Shown here: one piece after another, positions 26,524 to 35,205 of the stretch
Position numbering within the stretch: position 1 is the first letter of the stretch
Layout: every line of letters begins with the position of its first letter
Program-made: the position numbers and the translations under genes
Source of the DNA: JALYNX01 sp963724825
GTDB taxonomy: Bacteria > Actinomycetota > Acidimicrobiia > Spongiisociales > ZC4RG35
Length of the DNA: 64,000 nucleotides
Direction of reading: 5' to 3'
NCBI GenBank assembly: GCA_963724825.1
Contig: CAVRWT010000008.1
Coordinates: forward strand, 1-64,000
Notes under the pieces: generated by a model
The model's input: the letters and a program-made list of their open reading frames with translations, nothing else
Databases searched by the model: none
Told to the model about the DNA's origin: nothing

Positions 26524-26952
26524 GTGGACAATCGTGATGTCGTAGATCTCTATCTGAAGGCGGTCGGTTCCGGGGATCTCGACGCGGTCCGAGAGATGCA
26601 GCACCCCGACATCGTGGGTCGATACCCCCAATCCGGCGAGGTGTTCCGGGGGCGAGACAAGTACATGGACATGCAGGTGGAGTACCCCGGCCTTCCACAC
26701 GCAGAGGCATCCAACGTGATCGGTCAGGACAACGTGGTCCTGATGCCGGCATTTCTGCCGTTCGGACACCCGACGGTCACCGTGTTCGGCGGCGACCGAT
26801 TCGTGGTGGAGGGGGTTGCCACCTACCCCAACGGCGAGGTCTACAACATGGTGCTCATCCTTCGGCTGCAAAGTGGGAAGGTGATTGAAGAGACCGTCTA
26901 CTTCGCGGCGCCATTCGACGCCCCGGAGTGGCGCCGGCAATACGCCGACTGA
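26524..26952 (+). CDS. SnoaL/NTF2-like protein
   Basis: 142 residues from GTG 26524, preceded by GAAGGAG. The fold markers are an N-terminal helix (VVDLYLKAVGSGDLDAVREM), a HPDIVGRYP segment, then beta strands ending MVLILRLQSGKVIEETVYFA, typical of SnoaL-like ketosteroid-isomerase-fold proteins. Such proteins are isomerases, cyclases or ligand-binding modules. A His/Asp pair at HPD may be functional. It follows the F420-type oxidoreductase by 81 nt on the same strand, so a joint role on one small molecule is possible. Confidence 0.7.
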   Translation: MDNRDVVDLYLKAVGSGDLDAVREMQHPDIVGRYPQSGEVFRGRDKYMDMQVEYPGLPHAEASNVIGQDNVVLMPAFLPFGHPTVTVFGGDRFVVEGVATYPNGEVYNMVLILRLQSGKVIEETVYFAAPFDAPEWRRQYAD

Positions 26953-26970
26953 CAGGTCTGAGTTATCGCC

Positions 26971-28137
26971 TCAGCTACCGCCGGAGGTGGCGTCTCGGAA
27001 GGCAGGAAGACTGCGCTCGATCATTTCCGCCGTGCCGGTGAGCGATATCCGGAAATGCCCCGGCGAGGCGCAGGTGGTGCCCGGGAGCACCAAGACTCCC
27101 TGCTTGGCGAGCATCTGGACAAACGCGACATCGTCGGGATCGGGAGAGCGAACCCACAGATAGAAGGTTCCCTCCGGCGTCTGCAGGTCGTAACCGGCCG
27201 CCTGGAGCTCGGCGACCGTGAAGTCACGCTTTCGCTCGAGCTCGACCAGATCGATTGAGAGCTTGTCCAGCTGCTCGAGGGAGTACTGCATGATGGCGCT
27301 CGGGAACAGCCATCCGCCTGCGATCTGTGCCATGAAGATCGCGGACCGCAACGGCTCGGGGTCGGGCATCAGCGGCGACAGGGCAAGCCATCCGATCCGT
27401 TGCCCGGGGGTGAGCAGGATCTTGCCGTAGCTGTACGAGACCAATGTGTAGGGGTAGTACTCGGCGGGGCTGGTGAACTTGGCGTTGCTGAACACCAGCT
27501 TGGAATAGGGCTCGTCGGAAAGCAGGTAGATCGGCGCCCCGAAGCGATCCGAGGCTTCTGACAGCACCGTGGCCAGGCCCTGAAGTGTGGAAGGCGGGTA
27601 GATCCGGCCCGTCGGGTTGTGTGGGGTGTTGACGATGACGAGTCGAGTCTTCTCGGTGATCGCCCCCGCGATCCGATCCAGATCGAGGTCGTAGTCGTCG
27701 CCGCGAACCGGCACGCTGACCGGGGTCGCACCGGACGCGAGGATCATCGAGCTGTAGAAGAACCACGGGGGATCGCAGTAGACGACCTCGTCACCGACCT
27801 CGACGAGGGCGCCGAGGGCGGCAGCGATCGCGCCGAAGGCTCCCGGGGTCATGGCGATGTCCTCGGGGTCGAATTGCTGGCCCCGCCACTCGGCGAGATG
27901 GTTGGCCACCGTTCGCCGCGACTCTTCCTCAGAGAACTTGTAGGCGTAGTGCCCCTTGTCACGCGGGGTGGTCACCGAGGCCAGGGCGGAGGCGAACCCG
28001 TCGACCACCATCTCCTGAGGGTTCCCGAATGCAAGGTCGGCGACACCCGGCTGGCGCCGGTGTTCCTCCCATATCGGGAGGAACGACAACAGCGTCTCGT
28101 TGGCTGCCGTGATCTGTCGAATCCGCTCGGTCACCAT
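26971..28137 (-). CDS. Fold-type I PLP-dependent aminotransferase (class I/II)
   Basis: 388 residues from ATG 28137; the frame extends further upstream but without family sequence. PLP-binding features are NTPHNPTGRIYP, the Asp/Tyr segment LLSDEPYSKLVF, the Schiff-base lysine in SYSYGKILLTPGQRIGW, and the C-terminal carboxylate-binding Arg in GHFRISL. The FGNPQEMV start recalls kynurenine/aspartate-type aminotransferases. It transfers an amino group between an amino acid and a 2-oxoacid in the cytosol; specificity is not deducible. It is convergent with the SnoaL-like gene. Confidence 0.85.
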   Translation of the reverse strand: MVTERIRQITAANETLLSFLPIWEEHRRQPGVADLAFGNPQEMVVDGFASALASVTTPRDKGHYAYKFSEEESRRTVANHLAEWRGQQFDPEDIAMTPGAFGAIAAALGALVEVGDEVVYCDPPWFFYSSMILASGATPVSVPVRGDDYDLDLDRIAGAITEKTRLVIVNTPHNPTGRIYPPSTLQGLATVLSEASDRFGAPIYLLSDEPYSKLVFSNAKFTSPAEYYPYTLVSYSYGKILLTPGQRIGWLALSPLMPDPEPLRSAIFMAQIAGGWLFPSAIMQYSLEQLDKLSIDLVELERKRDFTVAELQAAGYDLQTPEGTFYLWVRSPDPDDVAFVQMLAKQGVLVLPGTTCASPGHFRISLTGTAEMIERSLPAFRDATSGGS

Positions 28138-28191
28138 CGCCGGCGACGATAGCCCTCCTCCGATAGGGTCGACATTCCCGTCCCCCATGCC

Positions 28192-29614
28192 ATGAGCACT
28201 CTGAAGCCCTTCGCCGACGTCAATCCGCTGACCGCACCGATCGGCGGCACATTCGTGATCCAACAGCACCACGCCACCGCCCTCCATCACGACTTTCGGC
28301 TGGAGATGTTGAACGAGGAGGGCCCGGTGCTCGTGTCCTGGGCGGTACCCAAGGGCTTGCCTCGGAGAAGAGGCGAACGCCACCTGGCCATCCGGACCCC
28401 CGACCACTCGATGGAACCACGCCACCTTCTCCGGGTCCATACCTGGGGATGAGTACGGCGGGGGAGAGGTCCGGATCTTCGACCACGGCGACTATGAGAT
28501 GGTGAGTCGGACCGATGATCGGATCACGTTCCGGCTCGACGGGGAGCGGTTGGCCGGGATCTGGCATCTCGTGTCGACCGGTCTCAAAGACGGAAAGGAG
28601 CAATGGCTGGCCCTCTTGTCCAAGGACTTGCGCCCGCCCGCCCAGGAGCGGCCTCCCCTCGAGCCGATGCTCGCCACCCAGACCGCCGAAGCCTTCGACG
28701 ACCCGGAATGGGAGTTCGAGCCGAAGTGGGACGGGATCCGGGCCCTCGCGGTCTGCGAGGAGGGCACCCGTTTCATTTCACGAAGGAACCACGACATCAC
28801 GGTTGCCTATCCCGAACTGCACAGAATCCACGAACAAGTGGTGGCCCTCGACGCGGTGCTCGACGGTGAGCTGGTGGCCTTCGACCACGGTGTGCCGTCC
28901 TTTCAGACGCTCCAGCAGCGGATGCACCTCAGGAACCAGAAGCAAGTCGAGCAGTTGTCACTGAGGATCCCGGTGGTCTACATGGTCTTCGATCTCATCT
29001 ATATGGACGGTCGAGATCTGACGGGCCATCCACTCCAGGAGCGGCGCCGGATGTTGGAAGAGGCCGTCGTCCCCTCGGAGCAGATCCAGATTTCACCGGC
29101 GGTCGGCGGCGATGGGGTTGCCCTCTTTCAGGCTGCCGCGGCACAGGGTCTGGAAGGGATCATGGCGAAACGCCTCTCGTCTCTGTACCTGCCGGGAGCT
29201 CGATCCCGTGATTGGCTCAAAGTCAAGATCAAGTTCGATGCCGACGTCGTGATCGTGGGCTGGACCGAAGGTGAGGGCCAACGGCTGGGCAGTTTTGGCT
29301 CGCTGATGATGGCCGTCTACGACGGGGACGAGCTGCGCTATGCCGGAAACGTCGGGACCGGTTTCGATCGCGACACCCTCGAGGACGTTCTCGCACGGTT
29401 GCAGGCCCTCGACGAGACCAAGCCACCGTTTCCCCCCGACGTCTTGCGATCACGTCCCGACCTGCGCCGGGCGCACTGGGTCACTCCGTCCCTGGTTGCC
29501 AAGGTCGAGCATCGGCAGGTGACCTCGGCGGGACGGCTCAGATCGTCGTCATTCCTTGGCCTTCGCGAGGACAAGGACCCAAAGGAGTGCACCTCCGCCC
29601 AATTGCAAGGTTGA
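28192..29614 (+). CDS. ligD: LigD-like protein: 3'-phosphoesterase plus ATP-dependent DNA ligase; frameshifted
   Basis: The N-terminal ~75 residues (TFVIQQHHATALHHDFRLEM) match the LigD phosphoesterase domain, whose His/Asp residues bind Mn. A one-base change near 28410 breaks the frame: the family continuation ATFSGSIPGDEYGGGEVRIF is read in another frame. The ligase domain follows with adenylation motif I KWDGIRA, motif IV (EGIMAKR) and motif V (WLKVKIK), then the OB-fold. The combined ~470-residue protein is a PE-LIG LigD lacking the polymerase, which is encoded separately at 55704. It acts in non-homologous end joining or a related repair. No Ku gene is in the window. Confidence 0.85.
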
Positions 29615-30538
29615 TCAGGCTTCGAAGAACCCGAGCAACTCACGGTTGACAGCCCCGGGCTGGGCGAGTGCCGCGATGTGGTGGGCGGCGGGGATGACAG
29701 CGACTCTCGCCCCAGGAATCAGATCCTTCCCCGACTCGATGGCTGAGCGCAGGTCGCCGTAGATGACTTCCCGGTCACCGAAGACGAGAAGCATCGGAGC
29801 CTTGATCGCGGCGAACTCTTCCTTGGTATAGACCCGGGGAAACACCTTGTTGATCAGCCTTCCGTGCTTCATCGTTTCGTAGAACAGCGGTTCCCAGAGC
29901 GGGTCCTGAGGCAGGCCTGCATGCATCCAGTCGACGCTCGAACGCATCACTCTCCCCACTCCCGGGATAACAGGGGCGGCGAGGTAGAGGCCTTTCGGAA
30001 TGAACATGTGAAGCATGAACGGTCGCATCGAGTGGATGGTCGAGGCCGGGCCGATCAGCACCAGCTTTCGGACTCGATCCGGGAGCTTCATGGCGTAGTA
30101 GGCGGCAGTGAAGCCTCCGTAGGAGTTCCCGACGAGGTACAGAGTGTCGATTCTCAGACCGTCGATCAGCTCCGTAAACCACTGCAGAAAGTCGTCCAGC
30201 GAGGCGATCGGTCGGCTGGGTCGGCTCTTGTTCGACTCTCCGATTACGTCAACGCAATAGGTGCGGTGCGACTGGCTCAACGCCTCGACGTTGCGATACC
30301 AGGAAGCAGCGGTGGCGAACAGGGCATGGAGCAGAACCACGGGAGGCCCGTCGGGCGGCCCGCTCGCAATGACATGAGTCTCCCCGAAGCTGGTTGCCAC
30401 CTTCAACTCTTCATACTCGACCGGCCAGGCATCCATCACCGCCTGATAGGCGCGCAAGATCTCGATCTTGCCCTGAAGCGAGGTGAACATCGGGATGGTG
30501 GAGGCGACAGCCTCAGACGTTGCAGCTGTGGTGCTCAT
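29615..30538 (-). CDS. Alpha/beta hydrolase
   Basis: 307 residues from ATG 30538. The oxyanion region is VVLLHALFATAASWYRNV. The nucleophile elbow is GNSYGG, the acid is likely in VFGDREVIYGD, and the catalytic His is near the end (PAAHHIAALAQP). A helical N-terminal extension of about 40 residues precedes the fold. It belongs to the carboxylesterase/lipase-like family (MhpC type); the substrate is unknown. It is convergent with the ligase gene, meeting it without any spacing. It lies downstream of a hairpin. Confidence 0.8.
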   Translation of the reverse strand: MSTTAATSEAVASTIPMFTSLQGKIEILRAYQAVMDAWPVEYEELKVATSFGETHVIASGPPDGPPVVLLHALFATAASWYRNVEALSQSHRTYCVDVIGESNKSRPSRPIASLDDFLQWFTELIDGLRIDTLYLVGNSYGGFTAAYYAMKLPDRVRKLVLIGPASTIHSMRPFMLHMFIPKGLYLAAPVIPGVGRVMRSSVDWMHAGLPQDPLWEPLFYETMKHGRLINKVFPRVYTKEEFAAIKAPMLLVFGDREVIYGDLRSAIESGKDLIPGARVAVIPAAHHIAALAQPGAVNRELLGFFEA

Positions 30539-30649
30539 GACCCAATCACACTTGAGCTGCCAAGCGAAAGCCAGGGTCCAAGGTCACTTCACTCCAGTGC
30601 GCAAGCCTCGGTCGACCCAGCCGCCCACCCTTGGCATGACCACTCAAGA

Positions 30650-30680
30650 CAGAACATGACCCGCCGTGGGTCATGTTCTG
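30650..30680 (-). terminator. Perfect 13-bp hairpin downstream of the 30725-31327 gene
   Basis: Arms CAGAACATGACCC (30650-30662) and GGGTCATGTTCTG (30668-30680) surround a 5-nt loop. The hairpin begins 44 nt after the hypothetical gene's stop on the minus strand. It is followed by GTCTTGAG rather than a T-run, so termination is only probable. Nothing else is seen in this ~185-nt gap. Confidence 0.5.
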
Positions 30681-30724
30681 TGTCTGGTCGATGGCGTCGT
30701 CGAATGACTGGAGTGGGGGTACGC

Positions 30725-31327
30725 CTAGACGGGGTCGGGTACCGGCTCGGGTATCAGGTCCAGGAGTTGGGTGTTCATCTGGTAGAAGAGGTCGGAGGTC
30801 ATCGAGCCTTGGCCGTGAAGGCGATTGATCTCCTTCAACAGTCTCAGCCACTCAGCGAACGCGTCTGCCGGCGACACCGAGTCTGTCCTCAAAGCGGCGG
30901 CAATCTCAGAGATCCGACCCTGCAAGTCGTCGGGTTGCTTGGGCTCGGGTTTGGCGCTGGCGGCTGGTGCCGGAGATTTGACTGCTCCGTTGGACTTCGC
31001 AGGGGTGCTTCTGTTGTCGACCGAGGACGGCCGGACCTGGGTCGGCGGTGCCGGCTTGGCCGCTGCTGCCCGACGCGGACGCTGTTCGACGCCGAGCTCC
31101 GCTGCGAATTTCTTCGAGTCGGTGACCGTCAGAACGATCTCCTCACCATCGACTGTGATGTGGAAGCCATCGGCCCGCGACGAGACCTCGAGCTTTTCGA
31201 GGGGCCACACTCCCACCGTCTTGTCTGCCGCGGTCAAGGTCATTCGTTCGTGGTCGATGTCAACCTCCACCCCCATAGGCAGTTTGGAACGGCCCGAAAG
31301 GCGAAGCCTTGCGTTGAACGACGACAT
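30725..31327 (-). CDS. Conserved-looking hypothetical protein with PH-like N-terminus and disordered linker
   Basis: 200 residues. The first ~75 look like a compact beta domain (LPMGVEVDIDHERMTLTAAD, then WPLEKLEVSSRADGFHITVD and VLTVTDSKKFAAELG), reminiscent of PH/GRAM-like folds. Residues 82-130 are a Pro/Ala/Lys-rich linker, and a helical tail (SPADAFAEWLRLLKEINRLH) ends the protein. There is no signal or membrane helix. I do not recognise a named family. It is divergent from the DUF2235 gene, with a 176-bp gap that shows no other feature. Confidence 0.6.
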   Translation of the reverse strand: MSSFNARLRLSGRSKLPMGVEVDIDHERMTLTAADKTVGVWPLEKLEVSSRADGFHITVDGEEIVLTVTDSKKFAAELGVEQRPRRAAAAKPAPPTQVRPSSVDNRSTPAKSNGAVKSPAPAASAKPEPKQPDDLQGRISEIAAALRTDSVSPADAFAEWLRLLKEINRLHGQGSMTSDLFYQMNTQLLDLIPEPVPDPV

Positions 31328-31503
31328 CTTCTCTCCATCCTGCGTCAGCCAGTAAACGCGGTGGTTCCCGCTCCCTGTGTAATCGTTGGACAGGCTCCGA
31401 TCCTTACGGTGTTCGACTTGCCGAATAGCATTTGTGGGGTGGATCGTGCCGATTCTCGCCAGGCCTTTCGAAGCCGAACATTCGGCAGCCGAGAACTAGA
31501 CAG

Positions 31504-32689
31504 ATGAGCCGGAACATCGTCGTGTGTTCCGACGGCACGGGAAACACGTTCGACAGTCGGGTGACCAACGTCACGCGACTGGTGAAGACTCTCGTGATGG
31601 ACAGCCCGGAGCGCCAACTCGTCATCTACGACCAGGGTGTCGGCACCACCGCCCGCCGGGAGCAAGAGACCCGGGCATCAGGACATCCGCCGGGCCTGCG
31701 AATCCTCCCGGCACCACCGGCGTCGAAGGCCAACCCGGCCGGATGGACCGCACGGGGTCGTGGGCTGCTCTTCGGCTACGGCCTCAAGGAGAACATCCGC
31801 CAGATGTACCGGGTGCTCGCCGAGGAATACGACGCTTCCGACCGCCTGTTCATGTTCGGGTTCAGCAGGGGAGCCTTCACGGTGCGGGCCCTGGCCGGGT
31901 TGCTGCATCGATGCCACCTGCCGCATCGGGACAGCTCAGACCTCGACGAACGTTTCGAGCGAGCGTGGAACCTGTTCCAACCGATGGTTGCTGACGCAAA
32001 GGCGGTGGAGGCTCTCCGTCGAGACCACCGCCCGTGCCCCGTTCACTTCCTTGGCGTATGGGACACGGTCAAGTCCTACGGAGGGCTGAAGCCGGTGATC
32101 CTTCCTCATCTCCGGCACAACCCGGATGTGGCCCACATTCGTCACGCCCTCGCCATCGACGAGCGACGGGCGTGGTTCAAACCCACCACCTGGGGGCAGC
32201 TCGACAGTGACCGCACCGGTGCGATGACCCGGCTTGATCCCGACGAAGCGAATGCGTTTGAGGCTCAGGACATCGGGGAGGTGTGGTTCAGCGGATGTCA
32301 CAGCGACGTCGGCGGTGGCGGGGATGAGACGGCGTCGACCCGGGTTGCCCTGCGCTGGATGCTTGCCGAGGCGGCCTCAGTCGACCCTCAGCTTCTGCCC
32401 AACGACACCGGGTGGAAGCTGCTCCGAAGTGACGACCCTCCGGGACCTATGCCGATCAAACAGTCGTGGACCCTCTCCTGGAGAGCGATGGAGCAGATAC
32501 CTCGCAGCGAGATCGACAACAGCGGCGTCTATCCAAAGATGGTGCGGCACCGGGGCAGCGATGGAGTGCGGACTCCCGCCACATCAGAGACGCAATGGCA
32601 AGGTCGCTTTCCACGTGAGCGTCGAGCACCCGCCGCCAATCGACGCAGAAGTCACGACTGTCGAGACCAAGACTTTCCCGGGACCATGA
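31504..32689 (+). CDS. DUF2235 (Tle1-like alpha/beta hydrolase); frameshifted near the C-terminus
   Basis: About 395 residues from ATG 31504. The sequence NIVVCSDGTGNTF and the nucleophile motif GFSRGAF define the DUF2235 family, which includes T6SS phospholipase effector Tle1. ENIRQMYRVLAEEYD, FLGVWDTVKSYGG and the late His/Asp motif GCHSDVGGG are all present, so the triad looks complete. Between about 32575 and 32595 one or two indels displace the frame. The family-like end VAFHVSVEHPPPIDAEVTT is read in another frame and stops at 32687-32689, overlapping the next ATG. No signal peptide is seen, so it is either cytosolic or exported by another machine. Confidence 0.8.
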
Positions 32690-32838
32690 ATCGCTTTGCC
32701 GCAGACTCGCCAGATTGGACAGACTTCAACGAGTCCGATCCCGGTATCACGCTCCTGGAGTTGTTCGCTTTCCTCGCTGTCTTGGGCTTGATTTCCATCT
32801 GGCAACGCAGACGGAGACGTCGCCGATCGATTCAGTAG
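32686..32838 (+). CDS. 50-residue single-span membrane peptide with baseplate-protein motif
   Basis: ATG 32686 overlaps the restored DUF2235 stop (ATGA). The N-terminal half, SPDWTDFNESDPGITLLELF, copies the motif found at the start of baseplate J-like proteins of contractile systems (xPEWTDxNxSDPGxTLLxLFAWL). Instead of a baseplate protein there follows a hydrophobic helix (FAFLAVLGLISIW) and a run of about eight arginines. Predicted topology is N-terminus outside, arginines inside. It could be a degraded baseplate gene that gained a membrane helix, or a genuine accessory to DUF2235. Too short for a firm call. Confidence 0.5.
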   Translation: MNRFAADSPDWTDFNESDPGITLLELFAFLAVLGLISIWQRRRRRRRSIQ

Positions 32839-32868
32839 CTCCCCAGTTGCACGAGGCGGCTGGTTGGG

Positions 32869-32895
32869 TATAACCTACAACCAAATGGTTGTAGG
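32869..32895 (+). promoter_or_regulatory. ArsR operator palindrome with -10 box, overlapping the start codon
   Basis: Arms CCTACAACCA (32874-32883) and TGGTTGTAGG (32886-32895) are perfect 10-bp inverted repeats around AA. The ATG of the ArsR gene (32885) lies inside. TATAAC at 32869-32874 is a good -10 element, placing the transcript start within a few bases of the ATG, so the mRNA is probably leaderless. Binding here by the ArsR protein would block initiation. Confidence 0.75.
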
Positions 32896-33235
32896 AATAC
32901 AGGATCAGGAGCAGGTCGACCGGGTCTTCCATGCCCTCGCCGATGCCACGAGAAGAGACATCGTGCGGCGCGCCATGGAGGTCGGACAATCGGTGTCGAC
33001 CCTGGCTCGCCAGTATCCGATGAGCTTTGCCGCAGTGCAGAAGCACGTCGCGGTACTCGAGCGGGCCTCACTCGTGACCAAGCAGCGGCACGGTCGCGAG
33101 CAACTGGTCCACAGCAACATCGATGGCATCCGGGGTGTGTTCCATCTGCTCGACGAGCTCGAGGATGTGTGGAGAGGCCGCATCGACCGCTTCGGCGAGG
33201 CCCTCGCCGAACGAGGTGAAGGAGAAACAACATGA
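32885..33235 (+). CDS. ArsR/SmtB-family transcriptional regulator
   Basis: 116 residues from ATG 32885. A winged helix-turn-helix is visible: RVFHALADATRRDIVRRAME, STLARQYPMSFAAVQKHVAV, LERASLVTKQRHGREQ. No metal-binding ELCVCDL-type cysteines are present, so this is the non-metal ArsR subgroup usually paired with an SRPBCC gene. It represses its own operon through the operator overlapping its start. The stop overlaps the ATG of the SRPBCC gene by 4 nt. Confidence 0.88.
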   Translation: MVVGIQDQEQVDRVFHALADATRRDIVRRAMEVGQSVSTLARQYPMSFAAVQKHVAVLERASLVTKQRHGREQLVHSNIDGIRGVFHLLDELEDVWRGRIDRFGEALAERGEGETT

Positions 33236-33735
33236 CCGTGACCAACGTCCACAAGGACCCTCAGGCGATGACGATGACGATCACCGCCGAGTTCGACGCT
33301 CCAATCGAACCGGTTTGGCAGATGTGGGAGAACCCACGTCTCCTCGAGCGGTGGTGGGGCCCGCCAACCTTTCCCGCGACCGTTGTCGCCTACGACCTGA
33401 CACCAGGTGGCAAGGTCTCCTATTTCATGACCGGGCCCGAAGGTGAACAGCCTCGCGGCTGGTGGCGGGTGACCGAAGTCGATGCACCGCATCACCTCGA
33501 ATTCGAAGATGGATTCGCCGACGAGGACGGCAACCCCGTTCCCGACATGCCGACGATGATCATCCGGGCCGCGCTCGACGAACGGCCCGCCGGCGGCACT
33601 CGCATGGTGATCGAGACCTCATTCCCGACTGTCGAGGCGATGGAGCAGATGCTGGCGATGGGCATGGACATCGGCATGTCCCTTGCGGTGGGACAGATCG
33701 ACGACCTGCTGAAAGCCGAGGTCAGCGCTCCCTAA
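33232..33735 (+). CDS. SRPBCC/AHSA1-domain protein
   Basis: 167 residues, start overlapping the ArsR stop (ATGA). The AHSA1 pattern is evident: FDAPIEPVWQMWENPRLLER, RWWGPPTFP, a central FEDGFADEDGN loop, and a C-terminal helix pairing near VEAMEQMLAMGMDIGMSLAV. The START-like cavity binds a hydrophobic ligand. In this ArsR pairing the function is usually unknown. The shared operon suggests that the ligand it binds may relieve repression (inference). Confidence 0.85.
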   Translation: MTVTNVHKDPQAMTMTITAEFDAPIEPVWQMWENPRLLERWWGPPTFPATVVAYDLTPGGKVSYFMTGPEGEQPRGWWRVTEVDAPHHLEFEDGFADEDGNPVPDMPTMIIRAALDERPAGGTRMVIETSFPTVEAMEQMLAMGMDIGMSLAVGQIDDLLKAEVSAP

Positions 33736-33817
33736 TCCTTGTGTCGTTTGGCCCTACACGGCTTCGGATCCGAGGCAGAAGCTACGGATAGCCGATCCAT
33801 GCAAGGAGGAATGGGCC

Positions 33818-34294
33818 ATGACCAAGATGAAAGAGGCAGCCTCGGAGTTCCTCGCCCTGAAGCGTATCGCTGTCACCGGCGTGTCGAGGAATCCCCAAGG
33901 GCACGGAGGCAACATCGTCTACCAACGGCTGCGGGACCGCGGGTACGAGGTGTTCGCAGTCAACCCCAACGCTGACACTGTCGAGGGCGACGACTGCTAT
34001 CAGGACCTGAAATCGATACCCGGCGGTGTGGACGCTGTGGTGATCGGGACCAGGCCCGAAATCGCCGACGAGACGATGAAGGAATGCGCCGACCTCGGGA
34101 TCGAGCACGTCTGGATGCACCGCGCCTTCGGCGAGGGGAGTGTTTCGGATGCGGCCACTGAATATGGCAGGGACCATGGGATCAAAGTGATCGATGGTGG
34201 ATGCCCGTGCATGTTCGAGCCGACCGCCGACCCCGGGCACAAGATGATCCGCTTCGTTTCAACGCTGACCGGCAAGGTTCCCCGGGAGGTCTGA
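33818..34294 (+). CDS. CoA-binding-domain protein (YccU-like)
   Basis: 158 residues from ATG 33818, with AAGGAGG 10 nt upstream. A Rossmann-like CoA-binding domain: ALKRIAVTGVSRNPQGHG, EVFAVNPNADTVEGDDCYQDL, DAVVIGTRPEIADETMKECA, then HVWMHRAFGEGSVSDAAT. Family proteins bind CoA or related nucleotides, and some act with acyl-CoA synthetases. The CPCM near the C-terminus (GGCPCMFEP) is a family feature. It stands alone, followed by a weak hairpin. Confidence 0.8.
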   Translation: MTKMKEAASEFLALKRIAVTGVSRNPQGHGGNIVYQRLRDRGYEVFAVNPNADTVEGDDCYQDLKSIPGGVDAVVIGTRPEIADETMKECADLGIEHVWMHRAFGEGSVSDAATEYGRDHGIKVIDGGCPCMFEPTADPGHKMIRFVSTLTGKVPREV

Positions 34295-34298
34295 GCCC

Positions 34299-34314
34299 GG
34301 GGACCTTGGTCCTC
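34299..34314 (+). terminator. Short CUUG-loop hairpin after the CoA-binding gene
   Basis: GGGGAC and GTCCTC flank a CTTG loop, 5 nt after the stop, with one G-U pair and no T-run. The remaining ~195 nt up to the response regulator show no gene and no confident promoter. Confidence 0.3.
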
Positions 34315-34509
34315 CCTGGCCCCGCAACCAGTGCGGACGAGCGGGTTCTCATTGCCCGGCCGTCATGTCATCCTGAGAGGGCTGGACCCAAATCGGGAAC
34401 TCTCCTGACATGTGCAACGTCATATCAGGGGCTCCCCGCCCTGATTCATGATCCTTTACCTTTCAACCCCGTCCCAACGCGTCTCGGTGCCCATCGAGGT
34501 GCTCCGCTG

Positions 34510-35205
34510 ATGCGCATCCTCGTAGTCGAAGACGAGGCCGACCTGGCCATGGCCATCGCCGCCGGCCTCCGCCAAGACGGATACGCAATCGACATCGCCC
34601 CGAGCGCCAGCTCCGCAAGAAGATTCGTCGCCGTCAACTCGTACGACCTCGTATGTCTCGACCTCAACCTGCCCGATGGGGATGGACTCGATGTCTGCCG
34701 CCAGATGACAGCGGGCGCGGATAGTGACCTGGCTCCCGGCCCTGGCCCGAAGATCATCATGCTCACCGCCCGGGGGAGCGTTGCCGATCGGATTCGCGGG
34801 TTGGACGAGGGCGCCGATGACTATCTGGTGAAGCCGTTCTCGCTGGGCGAGCTCGGAGCCCGGGTCCGTGCCCTGTTGCGGCGAGACACTGCCACCGGCA
34901 GCTCGCTGCTCTCTTTCGGCGGCATCGAAATGGACACCGCACGCCACGAGGTGACTTACGACGGGAATCCTGTCGGTCTCACCGTCAAGGAGTTCGCACT
35001 TCTCCGCTGGTTCCTGCTTCACCCCGAGGAGGTGCACAGCAGCGAGCGCCTCTTGGAGCACGTTTGGGACGAGCACGCCGACCCGTTCACCAACACGGTG
35101 AGGATGACACTGTCCAACCTCCGTCGGAAGTTGGCGGCGGTCGGAGCGGGATCGCACATCATCACCCTGCCCGGTCGGGGTTACATGTTGCGGGTCGAGT
35201 CTTGA
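34510..35205 (+). CDS. OmpR/PhoB-family response regulator
   Basis: 231 residues from ATG 34510; the open frame is longer upstream but not family-like. The receiver has an acidic pocket E7-D8-E9, phospho-Asp51 (LVCLDLNLPDGDG), and Lys in the VKPFS loop. The winged-helix output domain ends LLEHVWDEHADPFTNTVRMT, then RRKLAAVGAGSHIITLPGRG. It is the first gene of a six-gene overlapping operon and is controlled by the adjacent kinase. Its likely targets include this operon itself. Confidence 0.9.
   Translation: MRILVVEDEADLAMAIAAGLRQDGYAIDIAPSASSARRFVAVNSYDLVCLDLNLPDGDGLDVCRQMTAGADSDLAPGPGPKIIMLTARGSVADRIRGLDEGADDYLVKPFSLGELGARVRALLRRDTATGSSLLSFGGIEMDTARHEVTYDGNPVGLTVKEFALLRWFLLHPEEVHSSERLLEHVWDEHADPFTNTVRMTLSNLRRKLAAVGAGSHIITLPGRGYMLRVES

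Noticed and set aside
29864..31507. 547-residue plus-strand ORF across the hydrolase and hypothetical gene
   Set aside because: It runs through two well-supported minus-strand genes and a hairpin, and its product has no recognisable motif.
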